Shown: piece after piece, positions 6,992 through 13,861 of the stretch | Numbering within the stretch: the first letter of the stretch is position 1 | Layout: the number at the start of each line of letters is the position of its first letter | Origin: Deltaproteobacteria bacterium RBG_13_61_14 | Lineage (GTDB): Bacteria; RBG-13-61-14 | Direction: 5' to 3' | NCBI GenBank assembly: GCA_001797815.1 | Contig: MGQK01000049.1 | Location: 10,891 to 24,946, forward strand | DNA length: 14,056 nucleotides | Notes under the pieces: generated by a model | What the model was told of the DNA's origin: nothing | Seen by the model: the letters and a program-made list of their open reading frames with translations, nothing else | The model's database searches: none | Translations under genes and position numbers: made by a program

Positions 6992-7009
6992 TTTCCGTTT
7001 CCGTTTCCG
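6992..7009. repeat. Three tandem TTTCCG hexamers
   Basis: TTTCCG is repeated exactly three times, in the region between the divergent lipid kinase and methyltransferase genes. If the long lipid-kinase frame were used it would encode an alternating Glu/Thr tract. Confidence 0.8.
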
Positions 7010-7040
7010 TGAATGCGAACGAAGACAAAGGTTGCGCGGG

Positions 7041-7083
7041 TGAGGGCACCCACGCCCCTAATGAGGGCGCCCGCGTCCCCTAA
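7041..7083. repeat. Two tandem copies of a 21-22 bp GC-rich unit
   Basis: TGAGGGCACCCACGCCCCTAA (7041-7061) is followed at once by TGAGGGCGCCCGCGTCCCCTAA (7062-7083). They differ at about four positions. It is non-coding and looks like a small dispersed element. Confidence 0.7.
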
Positions 7084-7099
7084 GAAGCTGAAAAAATTA

Positions 7100-7180
7100 A
7101 ACCACTAAGACACGAAGAACACAAAAAATACTTACACAATTTTCTTTCTTCACACTTTGAGCCTTAGTGTCTTTGTGGTT
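7100..7180. repeat. Inverted repeat AACCAC(W)AAGACAC(K)AAG
   Basis: The left arm AACCACTAAGACACGAAG (7100-7117) and right arm CTTAGTGTCTTTGTGGTT (7163-7180) pair at 16 of 18 positions across a 45-bp AT-rich loop. It lies upstream of the methyltransferase gene and accounts for the false N-terminal extension of that frame (from 7167). Confidence 0.8.
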
Positions 7181-7202
7181 ATCCAGATTTTTTCGGTTGG
7201 GC

Positions 7203-7231
7203 TTGAGTTCCTGCTCGGATGCTTGCACAAT
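7203..7231 (+). promoter_or_regulatory. Candidate near-leaderless promoter of the RNA methyltransferase gene
   Basis: TTGAGT (7203-7208), a 17-bp spacer and CACAAT (7226-7231) each match four of six consensus bases. The predicted start falls on or next to the ATG at 7239. A GAGGG lies only two bases before the ATG, too close for a normal ribosome-binding site. Confidence 0.3.
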
Positions 7232-7238
7232 AGAGGGA

Positions 7239-8405
7239 ATGTCAGGCCAGGTTTACCGGGTGGAGAAGCTGGTGGCCGGGGGCGACGGGATCGTGCGGGA
7301 CCGGTCGCAGACGATCTTTGCGCCGTTCGTGATCCCGGGCGAGCAGGTTCGGATTGAAGTCCTGGCCGGCAGCCGCCGGCCGGTGCGGGCCAAGGTGACG
7401 GAGCTGGTCTCGGCCTCGCCGGACCGGGTGGAACCGCACTGCCCGCTGTTTATGACCTGCGGGGGCTGCCAGCTCCAGCATATTGCCTACGGCCGGCAAT
7501 TGCGACTCAAGGAAGAGATCCTCGCCGAGAGCTTGACCAGGATCGCCAAGATCGAAACGGAAGTGAAGCCGATGCTGGCTTCCCCCCTGCCCGATCACTA
7601 CCGGAGCCGGATCAAGCTGCAGGTGCGCGCCGGCCGGGCGGGTTTCTTCGGGGTGGATCACCGGAGTTTGGTGCCGGTCACATATTGTTATCTGGCTTAC
7701 GAAGGCATCAACCTCGCCATTCCCCAGGCAGCGGAGTTGATCGCGGCCGAGCGTCCGAAGACCGTGGAGTTGATCGAAGATGCCGACGGGGCCCTGGTCG
7801 CGGTGGTGGAGTCCGGGCGAAAGGAAAAAATTTTTTATCGCCGCGAAACCGGCTGGTGCCATGACCCCGCGCGCCAGGTTGCGTTCCGACAGGTGAACCC
7901 GGCGCAGAACGAGGTTTTGCGGAGCATCGTTGCCGAAGCCGTCGGGCGAATCCAGCCCGAAGGCGTCATCGAACTTTACGCCGGCGCGGGCAACCTGACC
8001 GGGGAGCTGATGCGGCATTGCACCTGGATCGTGGCGGTGGATTCGGACCGGGCCGCGGTGGCCCTGGCCCAGGAGCGCTTTTCCTTTGCTTCGCCGGCGC
8101 CGGTGAATTTTCTCTGGCAGAAGGCCGAGGACTTCCTGGCCTCGGAATGGGCGCAACGGATGCGACCGGAGCTGGTGGTCCTGGACCCGCCCCGGACCGG
8201 GGCCAAGCCGGCCATCCCCGGCGTTGTCCAGCTCCGACCGGAGCACATCCTCTACGTTTCCTGCGACCCGGCCAGCCTGGCCCGGGACCTCAGGGAACTG
8301 GCGGACGGAGGCTATCACCTGGAACAGGTGATTCCTTTGGACATGTTCCCGCAGACTTCGCACATTGAATCGGTGGCTTTGCTCTCGAAATTAGAAGGAG
8401 GTTGA
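7239..8405 (+). CDS. RumA/RlmD-type RNA m5U methyltransferase
   Basis: The 388-aa enzyme transfers a methyl from SAM to C5 of a uridine, most likely in 23S rRNA. A TRAM-like RNA-binding domain comes first (about 1-58). The Fe-S cysteines follow with spacing C68-x5-C74-x2-C77-x72-C150, very close to the [4Fe-4S] site of E. coli RumA. The Rossmann domain shows the SAM motif ELYAGAGNLTGEL (245-257). Catalytic motifs are VVLDPPRTG (313-321), nucleophile C342 in VSCDPASLARD, and general base E377 in SHIESVALL. The TrmA/RlmC/RlmD paralogues cannot be separated by eye; the cluster and TRAM domain favour RlmD-like activity. I start at 7239 because the frame upstream to 7167 is repeat-derived. The stop overlaps the ribosome-binding site of the next gene. 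Confidence 0.93.
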   Translation: MSGQVYRVEKLVAGGDGIVRDRSQTIFAPFVIPGEQVRIEVLAGSRRPVRAKVTELVSASPDRVEPHCPLFMTCGGCQLQHIAYGRQLRLKEEILAESLTRIAKIETEVKPMLASPLPDHYRSRIKLQVRAGRAGFFGVDHRSLVPVTYCYLAYEGINLAIPQAAELIAAERPKTVELIEDADGALVAVVESGRKEKIFYRRETGWCHDPARQVAFRQVNPAQNEVLRSIVAEAVGRIQPEGVIELYAGAGNLTGELMRHCTWIVAVDSDRAAVALAQERFSFASPAPVNFLWQKAEDFLASEWAQRMRPELVVLDPPRTGAKPAIPGVVQLRPEHILYVSCDPASLARDLRELADGGYHLEQVIPLDMFPQTSHIESVALLSKLEGG

Positions 8406-8408
8406 TCC

Positions 8409-9305
8409 ATGCCGATCATTCGCACTCCGGAGGACCGATTTGCCAACTTGCCCGAATTCCCCTATCCACCCCATTACCTGGAAATCGAAGGCGTGCGCAT
8501 CCATTACCTGGATCAAGGCCAGGGCGAAGTGGTCCTCTGCCTGCACGGCGAGCCGAGCTGGTCGTTCCTCTATCGCAAGATGATCCCCATCCTCACGCCC
8601 CAACACCGGGTGGTGGCGCCGGACTTCATCGGCTTCGGCCGCTCGGATAAATATACCGAGATCAAGGAATACAGCTTTGCCATGCACCGGGACATGCTCA
8701 TTCAGTTGATCAAGGCACTCAAGCTGGAGGGGATCACGGTGGTGGTGCAGGACTGGGGCGGGCTGATCGGGCTTCGGGCGGCGAGCCTCAAGCCGGAGCG
8801 CTTTGCCCGCCTGGTGATTATGAACACCGGACTGCCCACCGGCGAGAGCAAAATGACCGACGCTTTCCACGCCTGGCGCAAGTTTGCCGAAACCGCGGCA
8901 GACCTGCCCATCGGCAAGATCGTGCAGTCGGGCTGCGCTCAGGGCAAGGAGATGCCGGCAGAAGTGATCGCAGCCTATGACGCGCCGTTCCCCGGGCCGG
9001 AATACAAGGCCGGCGCCCGGGCCTGGCCGCTTTTGGTGCCGGTCACGCCGGATGACCCGGCCGCTCAGGAAATGCGAGAGGCGCGGGAGGTCTTGAGGAA
9101 GTGGACCAAGCCGGCGCTGGTGATGTTCTCGGACGGCGATCCGATCACCAAGGGAGGGGACGGGTTTTTCCGGGCGTTGATCCCTTCTGCCCGGGAGCAG
9201 CCGGAGATCACGATCCAGGGCGCGGGGCACTTTTTGCAAGAGGACAAGGGCGAGGAAGTGGCCCGAAAGGTCCTCGACTTCATGGCGCGCACACCGCTGA
9301 AATAA
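8409..9305 (+). CDS. Haloalkane dehalogenase, DhlA-like (HLD-I) alpha/beta hydrolase
   Basis: The 298-aa protein would hydrolyse a carbon-halogen bond to an alcohol and halide in the cytoplasm. The strongest clue is [15 protein letters not shown] (46-60), which closely follows the DhlA oxyanion-hole region. The nucleophile is D115 in VVQDWGG, followed by halide-binding W116. The cap contains FHAWRKF with W156, matching the second halide-binding Trp of DhlA (W175, in AWKYD). Acid D244 (SDGDPI) and base H274 (GAGHFLQED) complete the triad. An epoxide hydrolase is less likely because the Asp-Trp and cap Trp are both kept. AGGAGG at 8397-8402 lies seven bases before the ATG, within the last codons of the methyltransferase gene, so translation is probably coupled. 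Confidence 0.88.
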   Translation: MPIIRTPEDRFANLPEFPYPPHYLEIEGVRIHYLDQGQGEVVLCLHGEPSWSFLYRKMIPILTPQHRVVAPDFIGFGRSDKYTEIKEYSFAMHRDMLIQLIKALKLEGITVVVQDWGGLIGLRAASLKPERFARLVIMNTGLPTGESKMTDAFHAWRKFAETAADLPIGKIVQSGCAQGKEMPAEVIAAYDAPFPGPEYKAGARAWPLLVPVTPDDPAAQEMREAREVLRKWTKPALVMFSDGDPITKGGDGFFRALIPSAREQPEITIQGAGHFLQEDKGEEVARKVLDFMARTPLK

Positions 9306-9313
9306 GGTTTGGC

Positions 9314-9338
9314 TTGACCGATAAGGGTTAAATTTTTT
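9314..9338 (+). terminator. Weak candidate intrinsic terminator after the dehalogenase gene
   Basis: TTGACC (9314-9319) can pair with GGTTAA (9326-9331), including one G-U pair, around a 6-base loop. Six T residues follow at 9333-9338. The stem is AU-rich and short, so efficiency would be low. Confidence 0.35.
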
Positions 9339-9340
9339 GG

Positions 9341-9370
9341 TTTCAAGCTTGATAAAAATGATCGGATAAT
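9341..9370 (+). promoter_or_regulatory. Weak candidate promoter of the DUF1571 gene
   Basis: TTTCAA (9341-9346), 18 bp and GATAAT (9365-9370) form a plausible sigma70 promoter in a locally AT-rich stretch. The leader would be about 37 nt and includes the AAAGGAGGG ribosome-binding site at 9398-9406. Alternative hexamers overlap, so the exact start is uncertain. Confidence 0.35.
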
Positions 9371-9413
9371 GTTACCATTGGGGCACACCGGGAACCTAAA
9401 GGAGGGAAAAACG

Positions 9414-10634
9414 ATGCGAAGGATGAAGAGTCGGAGAGGGGTCTTGCTTGCGGCTGCATTGCTGATGGCCATCATCTGTCTGGGCCCGAAGATGCGGGCG
9501 GAGGAATCCAAGCAGTGTTTCGGCCACTCCATTCCTCCTTTCCCAGAGGTCTTCCTCAAGCTGTTCAAGGCCACGGCGGATCAAATGAGCCTGGATCAGT
9601 TGAAGACCACCTCAACCCAGCTCTCGGACCGGGAGCGGGCGGCGATCAGCTATTACCTGGGGGACGAAGGCCATAAGCGGCTTCTGGAGGGGTATCCCCC
9701 GGGAAAGAAAGACGTGGAAGAAAAGAGGGCCTTCCTGGAGGATAAATACATCCTTCACACCGAGATCTCGCCGGATTACGATTTCAAGGGCCTCTATCCC
9801 CATATTCTGGCGGTTTCCAATAACAACCTGACCCTGGAGCAGTTGCAAAAGACCCTGGACGCCCTCACCGCTGCAGACCTGGCCAGCCAGAGTTTTTACA
9901 TGGGCGAGGAGGGTCGCAAGGCGTTATTTTCCGAGATGACCTTGGATCGGGTGGCAGAGGTCTTGAACCGCACCGAGGACTGGGTGTTGATCGAGACCGG
10001 GAAAAGAAGATACGACCAGATCTCGGACTATACCAGCATTCTGTATAAACAAGAACGCTTGGGCGATAAACTCCAGGGCGTGGAAAAAATCCTGCTCAAG
10101 TATCGGGAAAAGCCGCACGGCATTTACATGAAATGGCTGGAAGGGCCGTGGGCCGGCCGGGAACTGGTTTACAGCGAGAAGGCCCTGGGCGCGGGCAAGG
10201 TCCGGGTCCGGGAGAGCGGGTTTTTGGGAATAATCCCGGTGACCCTGCCGGTGGACTCGGAACTGGCCAAGCGCGGGTCCAACCACATGGTCACCGAGAT
10301 CGGCTTGAAATACCTGCTGGGCATGATTGAGAAGGATTATCGGAGCGCGGCGCCCAAAGGCGAGTTGCAACGGATCAACCGCGGCATGGTGGAGGTGGAT
10401 GGCCGCAAGGTCTTCCAGACCGAGAGCATCCTGCCCCAAGATCCGGTCAAGGGCTATTACTGTTACCGGATGGAGCACTACATTGACTTTATCCGCTCGC
10501 TGGAAATCAAGGCGGTGGTCTATCGGTGGGACAACCAGCTCTACGAGTCCTATACTTACACCCAGATCAAAATCAACTCCGGTCTCACCGACCGCGACTT
10601 TGATCCGGAGAACCCGGATTATGATCTGGATTAG
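9414..10634 (+). CDS. Exported DUF1571-type protein with a duplicated helical N-terminal motif
   Basis: The 406-aa precursor has a signal peptide (RRMKSRRG, then a hydrophobic core 10-23, likely cleavage near MRAEE). The C-terminal half (about 190-400) resembles DUF1571: YTSILYKQERLGDKLQ, then GIYMKWLEGPWAGRELVYSE, and later the VYRWDNQLYESYTYTQIKIN ending. This lipoprotein-carrier-like family is common in Planctomycetes and some proteobacteria, function unknown. The N-terminal half contains a repeated helical motif, 58-92 and 139-173, with about 13 of 35 identical residues. The start at 9414 has AGGAGG eight bases upstream; the open frame begins at 9369, but its first 15 codons precede this strong ribosome-binding site. 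The gene is convergent with cutA. An outer-membrane or periplasmic lipid-handling role is only an inference. Confidence 0.72.
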   Translation: MRRMKSRRGVLLAAALLMAIICLGPKMRAEESKQCFGHSIPPFPEVFLKLFKATADQMSLDQLKTTSTQLSDRERAAISYYLGDEGHKRLLEGYPPGKKDVEEKRAFLEDKYILHTEISPDYDFKGLYPHILAVSNNNLTLEQLQKTLDALTAADLASQSFYMGEEGRKALFSEMTLDRVAEVLNRTEDWVLIETGKRRYDQISDYTSILYKQERLGDKLQGVEKILLKYREKPHGIYMKWLEGPWAGRELVYSEKALGAGKVRVRESGFLGIIPVTLPVDSELAKRGSNHMVTEIGLKYLLGMIEKDYRSAAPKGELQRINRGMVEVDGRKVFQTESILPQDPVKGYYCYRMEHYIDFIRSLEIKAVVYRWDNQLYESYTYTQIKINSGLTDRDFDPENPDYDLD

Positions 10635-10638
10635 CGCG

Positions 10639-10675
10639 GCCTCGTAAAAGTCCGCCGGAGAAGGCGGAAAGAGGC
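10639..10675. terminator. Compound hairpin between convergent genes
   Basis: TCCGCC (10651-10656) and GGCGGA (10663-10668) form a 6-bp inner stem. GCCTC (10639-10643) and GAGGC (10671-10675) form an outer stem. It sits between the stop of the DUF1571 gene and the cutA stop and could act as a shared 3'-end structure for both. No U-tract follows on either strand, so intrinsic termination is not certain. Confidence 0.4.
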
Positions 10676-11023
10676 TTATCCGGTCACTTCATTAATCCAG
10701 TCCAAGTAAGCCGGGTTGCCGTCGGTGATGGGGAGCGCGATGATCTCCGGCACGTCGTAGGAATGGAGCGCCTTGATCCGCGCCAAGAGCGCCGGGATCA
10801 ACTCGCTCCGGGTTTTGATGATCAAGAGGCATTCCTCGGCCTGGTCCACCGCCCCTTTCCAGGTAAAGATGGAGGTCACCCCCTGGATAATGTTCACGCA
10901 CGCGGCCAGGCGGTCCTCCACGATCTGCCGGGCAATCTTTTCCCCTTCCTCCTTGCTCCCGGTCGTGCAAAAAATTACAAAAAATTTAATCTCCTCTTCA
11001 TACTCCTGATATTCTGTTACCAT
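10676..11023 (-). CDS. cutA: Divalent-cation tolerance protein CutA
   Basis: The 115-aa protein is the usual length for CutA, a trimeric ferredoxin-like signal-type protein originally linked to copper tolerance. Family motifs are in order: VIFCTTGSKEEGEKIARQIV (16-35), LAACVNIIQGVTSIFTWKG (39-57), EECLLIIKT (63-71) and SYDVPEIIALPITDGNPAYL (88-107). A short charged N-terminus (MVTEYQEYEEEIK) precedes the core. The start at 11023 is preceded by GGAGCAGGAGCC. No metal-resistance genes are nearby. A DnaA-box cluster and a TATATA element lie immediately upstream, so the promoter may overlap those boxes. Confidence 0.93.
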   Translation of the reverse strand: MVTEYQEYEEEIKFFVIFCTTGSKEEGEKIARQIVEDRLAACVNIIQGVTSIFTWKGAVDQAEECLLIIKTRSELIPALLARIKALHSYDVPEIIALPITDGNPAYLDWINEVTG

Positions 11024-11053
11024 GGCTCCTGCTCCTTTTTGGCCACTATATAT

Positions 11054-11091
11054 TGTGGTTATTCACAGTTCTATTCACAATATGTGGATAA
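11054..11091. promoter_or_regulatory. DnaA-box cluster upstream of cutA, 12-bp periodic
   Basis: TTATTCACA (11059-11067, plus) and TGTGGATAA (11083-11091, which is TTATCCACA on the minus strand) both match the consensus TTATNCACA. CTATTCACA (11071-11079) differs by one base. Starts are exactly 12 bp apart (11059, 11071, 11083). A degenerate inverted box, TGTGGTTAT (11054-11062, 7 of 9), overlaps the first. A possible minus-strand -10 (TATATA, 11052-11047) lies just downstream, so the boxes would cover about -14 to -50 of a cutA promoter. Confidence 0.55.
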
Positions 11092-12702
11092 CTAATTTTT
11101 GGGAATTTCCATTAAAATCAAGGCCGGATATCCCTCCCTTTCATAAAGGGCCTTTTCTTTAAACACCCATTCTTTCAGCTCCGGCCAGTTCTCCGGCGCG
11201 CGGCTCCGGAGGTGGGCTTCTTCAAAGAGGAAATAGTGGATATCTTTCAGAACGGCAAATTTTTCCAATTGCTCCGGGGTTTGAATCTCGGGCGGAAGGG
11301 GAATCCATTGATAGGGCAAATGAAATCCATACAAAGTCGCAAGATTGGAAATAATTTTTATCTCTCCTGCCGGGTTTTGGTTGAGGATGGCCGCGTCCAC
11401 CTCTTTCACCCGGCATTGGAATCTTTCCAGGGTCACGTAAAAGCCCCAGGTTGAGAGCAAGGCCAGGGTGAGCGCGAGAAAAGCGGCCATCATGTATTTC
11501 CTTGCGCCGGCCGGCTGAAACCATTCGGTGATTTTAACCAGGGCGATGGCGGCGATCGGCAGCAGGGGCAGAAGGAGGCGGAACGAGCTAACGGCCATGG
11601 CCCCGGCCGCGGCGTGGAGCGCGGCGTATCCGATCAAGAAAAAGGCAGGGGCCGAGAACCGGCGGGCCCGGAGCCGGCCGGGCTGCCACGCGAGCCCGGC
11701 CAGGATTCCGAGCCCGAGGATAGCGAGGATAAAGAAGAAGATCAGGCGCAGCTTGGGCCCCGGCTCCAGGGTGATCAAGACCGGCTGGATGCCCAGGGCG
11801 AGCAGGGGCAGGCGCAGGGCCAAGATCGCGGCTTCCCTGGTCCAATGATGTAAGAACCGCTCCTTGTCCTGCTCAATGATCTCGAGCAAGTTGTCATGCT
11901 GGTCGGCCTCGGCCCAGTTTTGCGCCCAGTTGCCTTCTCCGTGCATTCCCATCCAGATATTTTTGGCATGGCCGGTAGGAAAGAGGGCATGCTGCTGCGA
12001 GAGGTTGAGAGCCAGTTGCGGGGAAGCGGCTGCAAAAAAGCCGAGGACGAGCATGATCGCGCCGAGCGCGCCCTTGATCCGGCTCTTTTTCGAGTTGGGC
12101 GCTATGGCCATGAACACGGCCATCCAGGGGAGTGCGATCAGGGCCTGGTAGCGGAGATCATAGGCGAAGCCGGCGGCAAGCCCGGCCAGCAGGGGCGCTT
12201 CCAGGTCGGCATGCCGGAGCGCTCGAAAGAGGAGGACAAAACTCGCGAGCTCTAGGGTGGTCCAGGGCAGGTCGGTTCCGCACAGGATCCCGTATTGGGC
12301 AAAGTGCCAGTTGGCCGCGCAGAAGACCTGGGCCAGCACCGCGGGCCCGGGCGGCAAAAAGATCCGGGCCAGCGCATATACCAAAACCAGACAGACGACC
12401 GCGGAAAGAGCGGCCAGGATCTGCCCGGCGGCAAAGAGCGAGATCCCCAGCTTGGACAGCAGCCAGAGGAGAAAGGGATAGCCCAAGGGCACGAACTGCT
12501 CCCAGGTCAAGACCCTGCTCAAGGAGCTCGCATGGTCTGCGTAGCGGGGAAAGTCAATTTCCACGGTGAAGGTGAGGTAGTTGTGAAGCGGGGCCAAGGC
12601 CAGGATCACCATGCCGAAGACCATCGGGACCAGGGCCGGGAGCAACAAAGGTGAGCGGGTGAGGCTTTCGGCCGTGAGCTCCCCTCGGCTATCTCGGGGC
12701 AT
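11092..12702 (-). CDS. GT-C-fold membrane glycosyltransferase (GT39/PMT-like), uncertain start
   Basis: The protein has many hydrophobic segments and a short C-terminal soluble part. Features typical of the GT39/PMT_2 superfamily are a first-loop acidic motif EIDFPRYADHASSL (compare the DE-ARYA loop), GYPFLLWLLSKLG in the second segment, and DLRYQALIALPW, close to the TRYEALL motif of this group. Such enzymes transfer sugar from a lipid-phosphate donor on the outer face of the membrane. The ORF is open to 12927, but that overlaps the next gene (stop at 12822) and runs through dispersed repeat sequence. I place the start at the ATG at 12702 (536 aa), itself inside a repeat and without a clear ribosome-binding site. 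A start near M at about 12627 in ALVPMVFGMVIL is also possible. Acceptor and donor are unknown. Confidence 0.72.
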   Translation of the reverse strand: MPRDSRGELTAESLTRSPLLLPALVPMVFGMVILALAPLHNYLTFTVEIDFPRYADHASSLSRVLTWEQFVPLGYPFLLWLLSKLGISLFAAGQILAALSAVVCLVLVYALARIFLPPGPAVLAQVFCAANWHFAQYGILCGTDLPWTTLELASFVLLFRALRHADLEAPLLAGLAAGFAYDLRYQALIALPWMAVFMAIAPNSKKSRIKGALGAIMLVLGFFAAASPQLALNLSQQHALFPTGHAKNIWMGMHGEGNWAQNWAEADQHDNLLEIIEQDKERFLHHWTREAAILALRLPLLALGIQPVLITLEPGPKLRLIFFFILAILGLGILAGLAWQPGRLRARRFSAPAFFLIGYAALHAAAGAMAVSSFRLLLPLLPIAAIALVKITEWFQPAGARKYMMAAFLALTLALLSTWGFYVTLERFQCRVKEVDAAILNQNPAGEIKIISNLATLYGFHLPYQWIPLPPEIQTPEQLEKFAVLKDIHYFLFEEAHLRSRAPENWPELKEWVFKEKALYEREGYPALILMEIPKN

Positions 12703-12774
12703 CGGTTTCGACCCGAGCTCCCCTCGGCCTGAGTGCTCGGGACCGAAGGCACCGTCGAGGGTGAGCTTGTCGAA
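12676..12774. repeat. Dispersed repeat region at the glycosyltransferase 5' end
   Basis: GAGCTCCCCTCGGC occurs twice as a direct repeat (12676-12689 and 12715-12728). At about 12750-12774 GTCGAGGGTGAGCTTGTCGA shares GAGCTTGTCGA with the palindrome at 5881-5893. The block looks like rearranged copies of the same dispersed family. It covers the presumed start codon of the glycosyltransferase gene. Confidence 0.6.
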
Positions 12775-12821
12775 TGCAGCCGAACGGGCGCCCACTCCCC
12801 CCGGGACAGAGGGATCGGAGG

Positions 12822-13562
12822 TCACCAGGATTCCTTGAGCAATTGGGTGATCACTTTGTCCAACCGCTCTTGCAGGTGCTGGGGCGAGGAGGAGGCGCCC
12901 TTGTTCACATACATGGCCGGCCGACAAAAGGTCAGCACCTTCTTGAAGCTCTCATCGCAGCGCTTGCTGGTGAAAAAAAGGATCGGCGCCGGGGACAGGT
13001 TGCGGCCCTTTTCGTGAGCGCGGAGCGCCACTGCGGCGCTGACCCCGTTCAGGACCGGCATGATCACGTCCAGGATCACCAGGCCCACGGCCTGCTCATT
13101 CTGCCGCGAGCGCGCGTAGGCGGACAGGAACTCGTAGCCGTTGCGGCAGGAAATGACCCGGCGGGAAAGCCCTCGTTCCACCAGGGAATCCTTGAGCATC
13201 TCCCGCAAGAGCGAGACGTCTTCGGCGAGCACGATCGTCTCGATCGGCGGCTCCGGCGCCTCGGTCAGATTTTCCTCCAAGAGCGGGGCCGGCGCCGGCG
13301 CGGCGAATTCGCCGGGCATCTCGGCCATCACGCTGTCAAGGCCGGTCGCATCATCCATCGAGAAATCCCCGGGCTCCGGCTCCGGCGGTTCCACCAGGTG
13401 CAAGGGAAACGCGGGCGCCGGCTGGGAAAGGGTCTGCGGACTTTTTTTGCTGCCCAGGAAGGAGTTGCAATGCGGGCACTTGAGCAACTCCTCCCCCGCG
13501 ATCCCGATGCTGATCTCCCGGGCTTCCACCTCTTCGCCGCAGGATATGCAATAGACCTTCAT
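12822..13562 (-). CDS. Zinc-ribbon plus receiver-domain response regulator
   Basis: The 246-aa protein begins with a CxxC pair (C5, C8) and a second pair (C29, C32), a zinc-ribbon-like module. A Pro/Glu-rich linker follows (about 45-105). The C-terminal half is a receiver domain: acidic pocket E114-D115 (VLAEDVSLL), phosphorylated D165 (LVILDVIMPVLNG), T198 (ILFFTS) and K221 (YVNKGASS). It has no DNA-binding or enzymatic output domain, so it may be an adaptor or signal-terminating receiver. No histidine kinase is nearby. The start at 13562 has AAAGGA five bases upstream; the frame extends upstream to 13604, but that part overlaps the promoter and adds MCYNGFHSGALKGN. It precedes the glycosyltransferase by about 120 bp. 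Confidence 0.85.
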   Translation of the reverse strand: MKVYCISCGEEVEAREISIGIAGEELLKCPHCNSFLGSKKSPQTLSQPAPAFPLHLVEPPEPEPGDFSMDDATGLDSVMAEMPGEFAAPAPAPLLEENLTEAPEPPIETIVLAEDVSLLREMLKDSLVERGLSRRVISCRNGYEFLSAYARSRQNEQAVGLVILDVIMPVLNGVSAAVALRAHEKGRNLSPAPILFFTSKRCDESFKKVLTFCRPAMYVNKGASSSPQHLQERLDKVITQLLKESW

Positions 13563-13592
13563 GTTTCCTTTCAAGGCTCCGGAATGAAAGCC

Positions 13593-13623
13593 ATTATAGC
13601 ACACGCTCCGCCGGGAATGTCCA
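13593..13623 (-). promoter_or_regulatory. Extended -10 promoter of the response regulator gene
   Basis: On the minus strand TGCTATAAT (13601-13593) is a perfect -10 with an extended TGN element. A weak -35 TGGACA (13623-13618) lies 19 bp upstream. Transcription would start about 13586, giving a 24-nt leader with the AAAGGA site. It lies in the start of the longer alternative reading frame, which supports 13562 as the real start. Confidence 0.6.
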
Positions 13624-13645
13624 TCGCTTTCTGGAAATCCATAAT

Positions 13646-13669
13646 CCCCCCCCCCTTCTTCACGGGGGG
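13646..13669. repeat. C10 tract with G6 pairing partner
   Basis: Ten C residues (13646-13655) are followed after TTCTTCAC by six G (13664-13669). This can form a G-C hairpin. The rest of 13605-13826 shows no convincing gene. Confidence 0.5.
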
Positions 13670-13826
13670 CAGTTCAGGGTTTGCGGCGGGGCCGTGCCCG
13701 AAGGAAGTCGGGCGGACCAGTTTTCCAAACCACCTTTCCCCTCCCCGAAAAAACTATCGCGCCCAAACCTGTGCCCAAGAGCTGCGTCCGGTTGATCCGG
13801 ATGATCCACTTTTTTTCATTTTTCTC

Positions 13827-13855
13827 TTGACAAGCTTCGGAAAATCCTCTATATA
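13827..13855 (+). promoter_or_regulatory. Near-consensus sigma70 promoter for the candidate small RNA
   Basis: A perfect -35 TTGACA (13827-13832), a 17-bp spacer and TATATA (13850-13855, five of six) make this the strongest promoter in the window. Transcription should begin about 13862. Confidence 0.7.
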
Positions 13856-13861
13856 AAGAGG

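Noticed and set aside
7242-8363. 373-codon open frame on the minus strand opposite the methyltransferase gene
   Set aside because: It lies wholly within a well-supported RumA-like gene, has low-complexity His/Arg/Gly-rich translation, and comes from high third-position GC.
8391-9239. 282-codon minus-strand frame opposite the dehalogenase gene
   Set aside because: Shadow of the dehalogenase gene; no recognisable motifs.
8409-9305. Epoxide hydrolase call for the alpha/beta hydrolase
   Set aside because: The HGEP motif resembles both, but Asp-Trp at the nucleophile and the cap Trp at 156 fit a haloalkane dehalogenase better.
11041-11100. Full replication origin
   Set aside because: No dnaA, dnaN or gyr genes and no clear AT-rich unwinding element beyond the short gap; the boxes are reported but an origin is not called.
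12774-13856. 360-codon plus-strand frame opposite the response regulator gene
   Set aside because: Shadow of the zinc-ribbon/receiver gene, extended by chance into the repeat and intergenic sequence; no domain.
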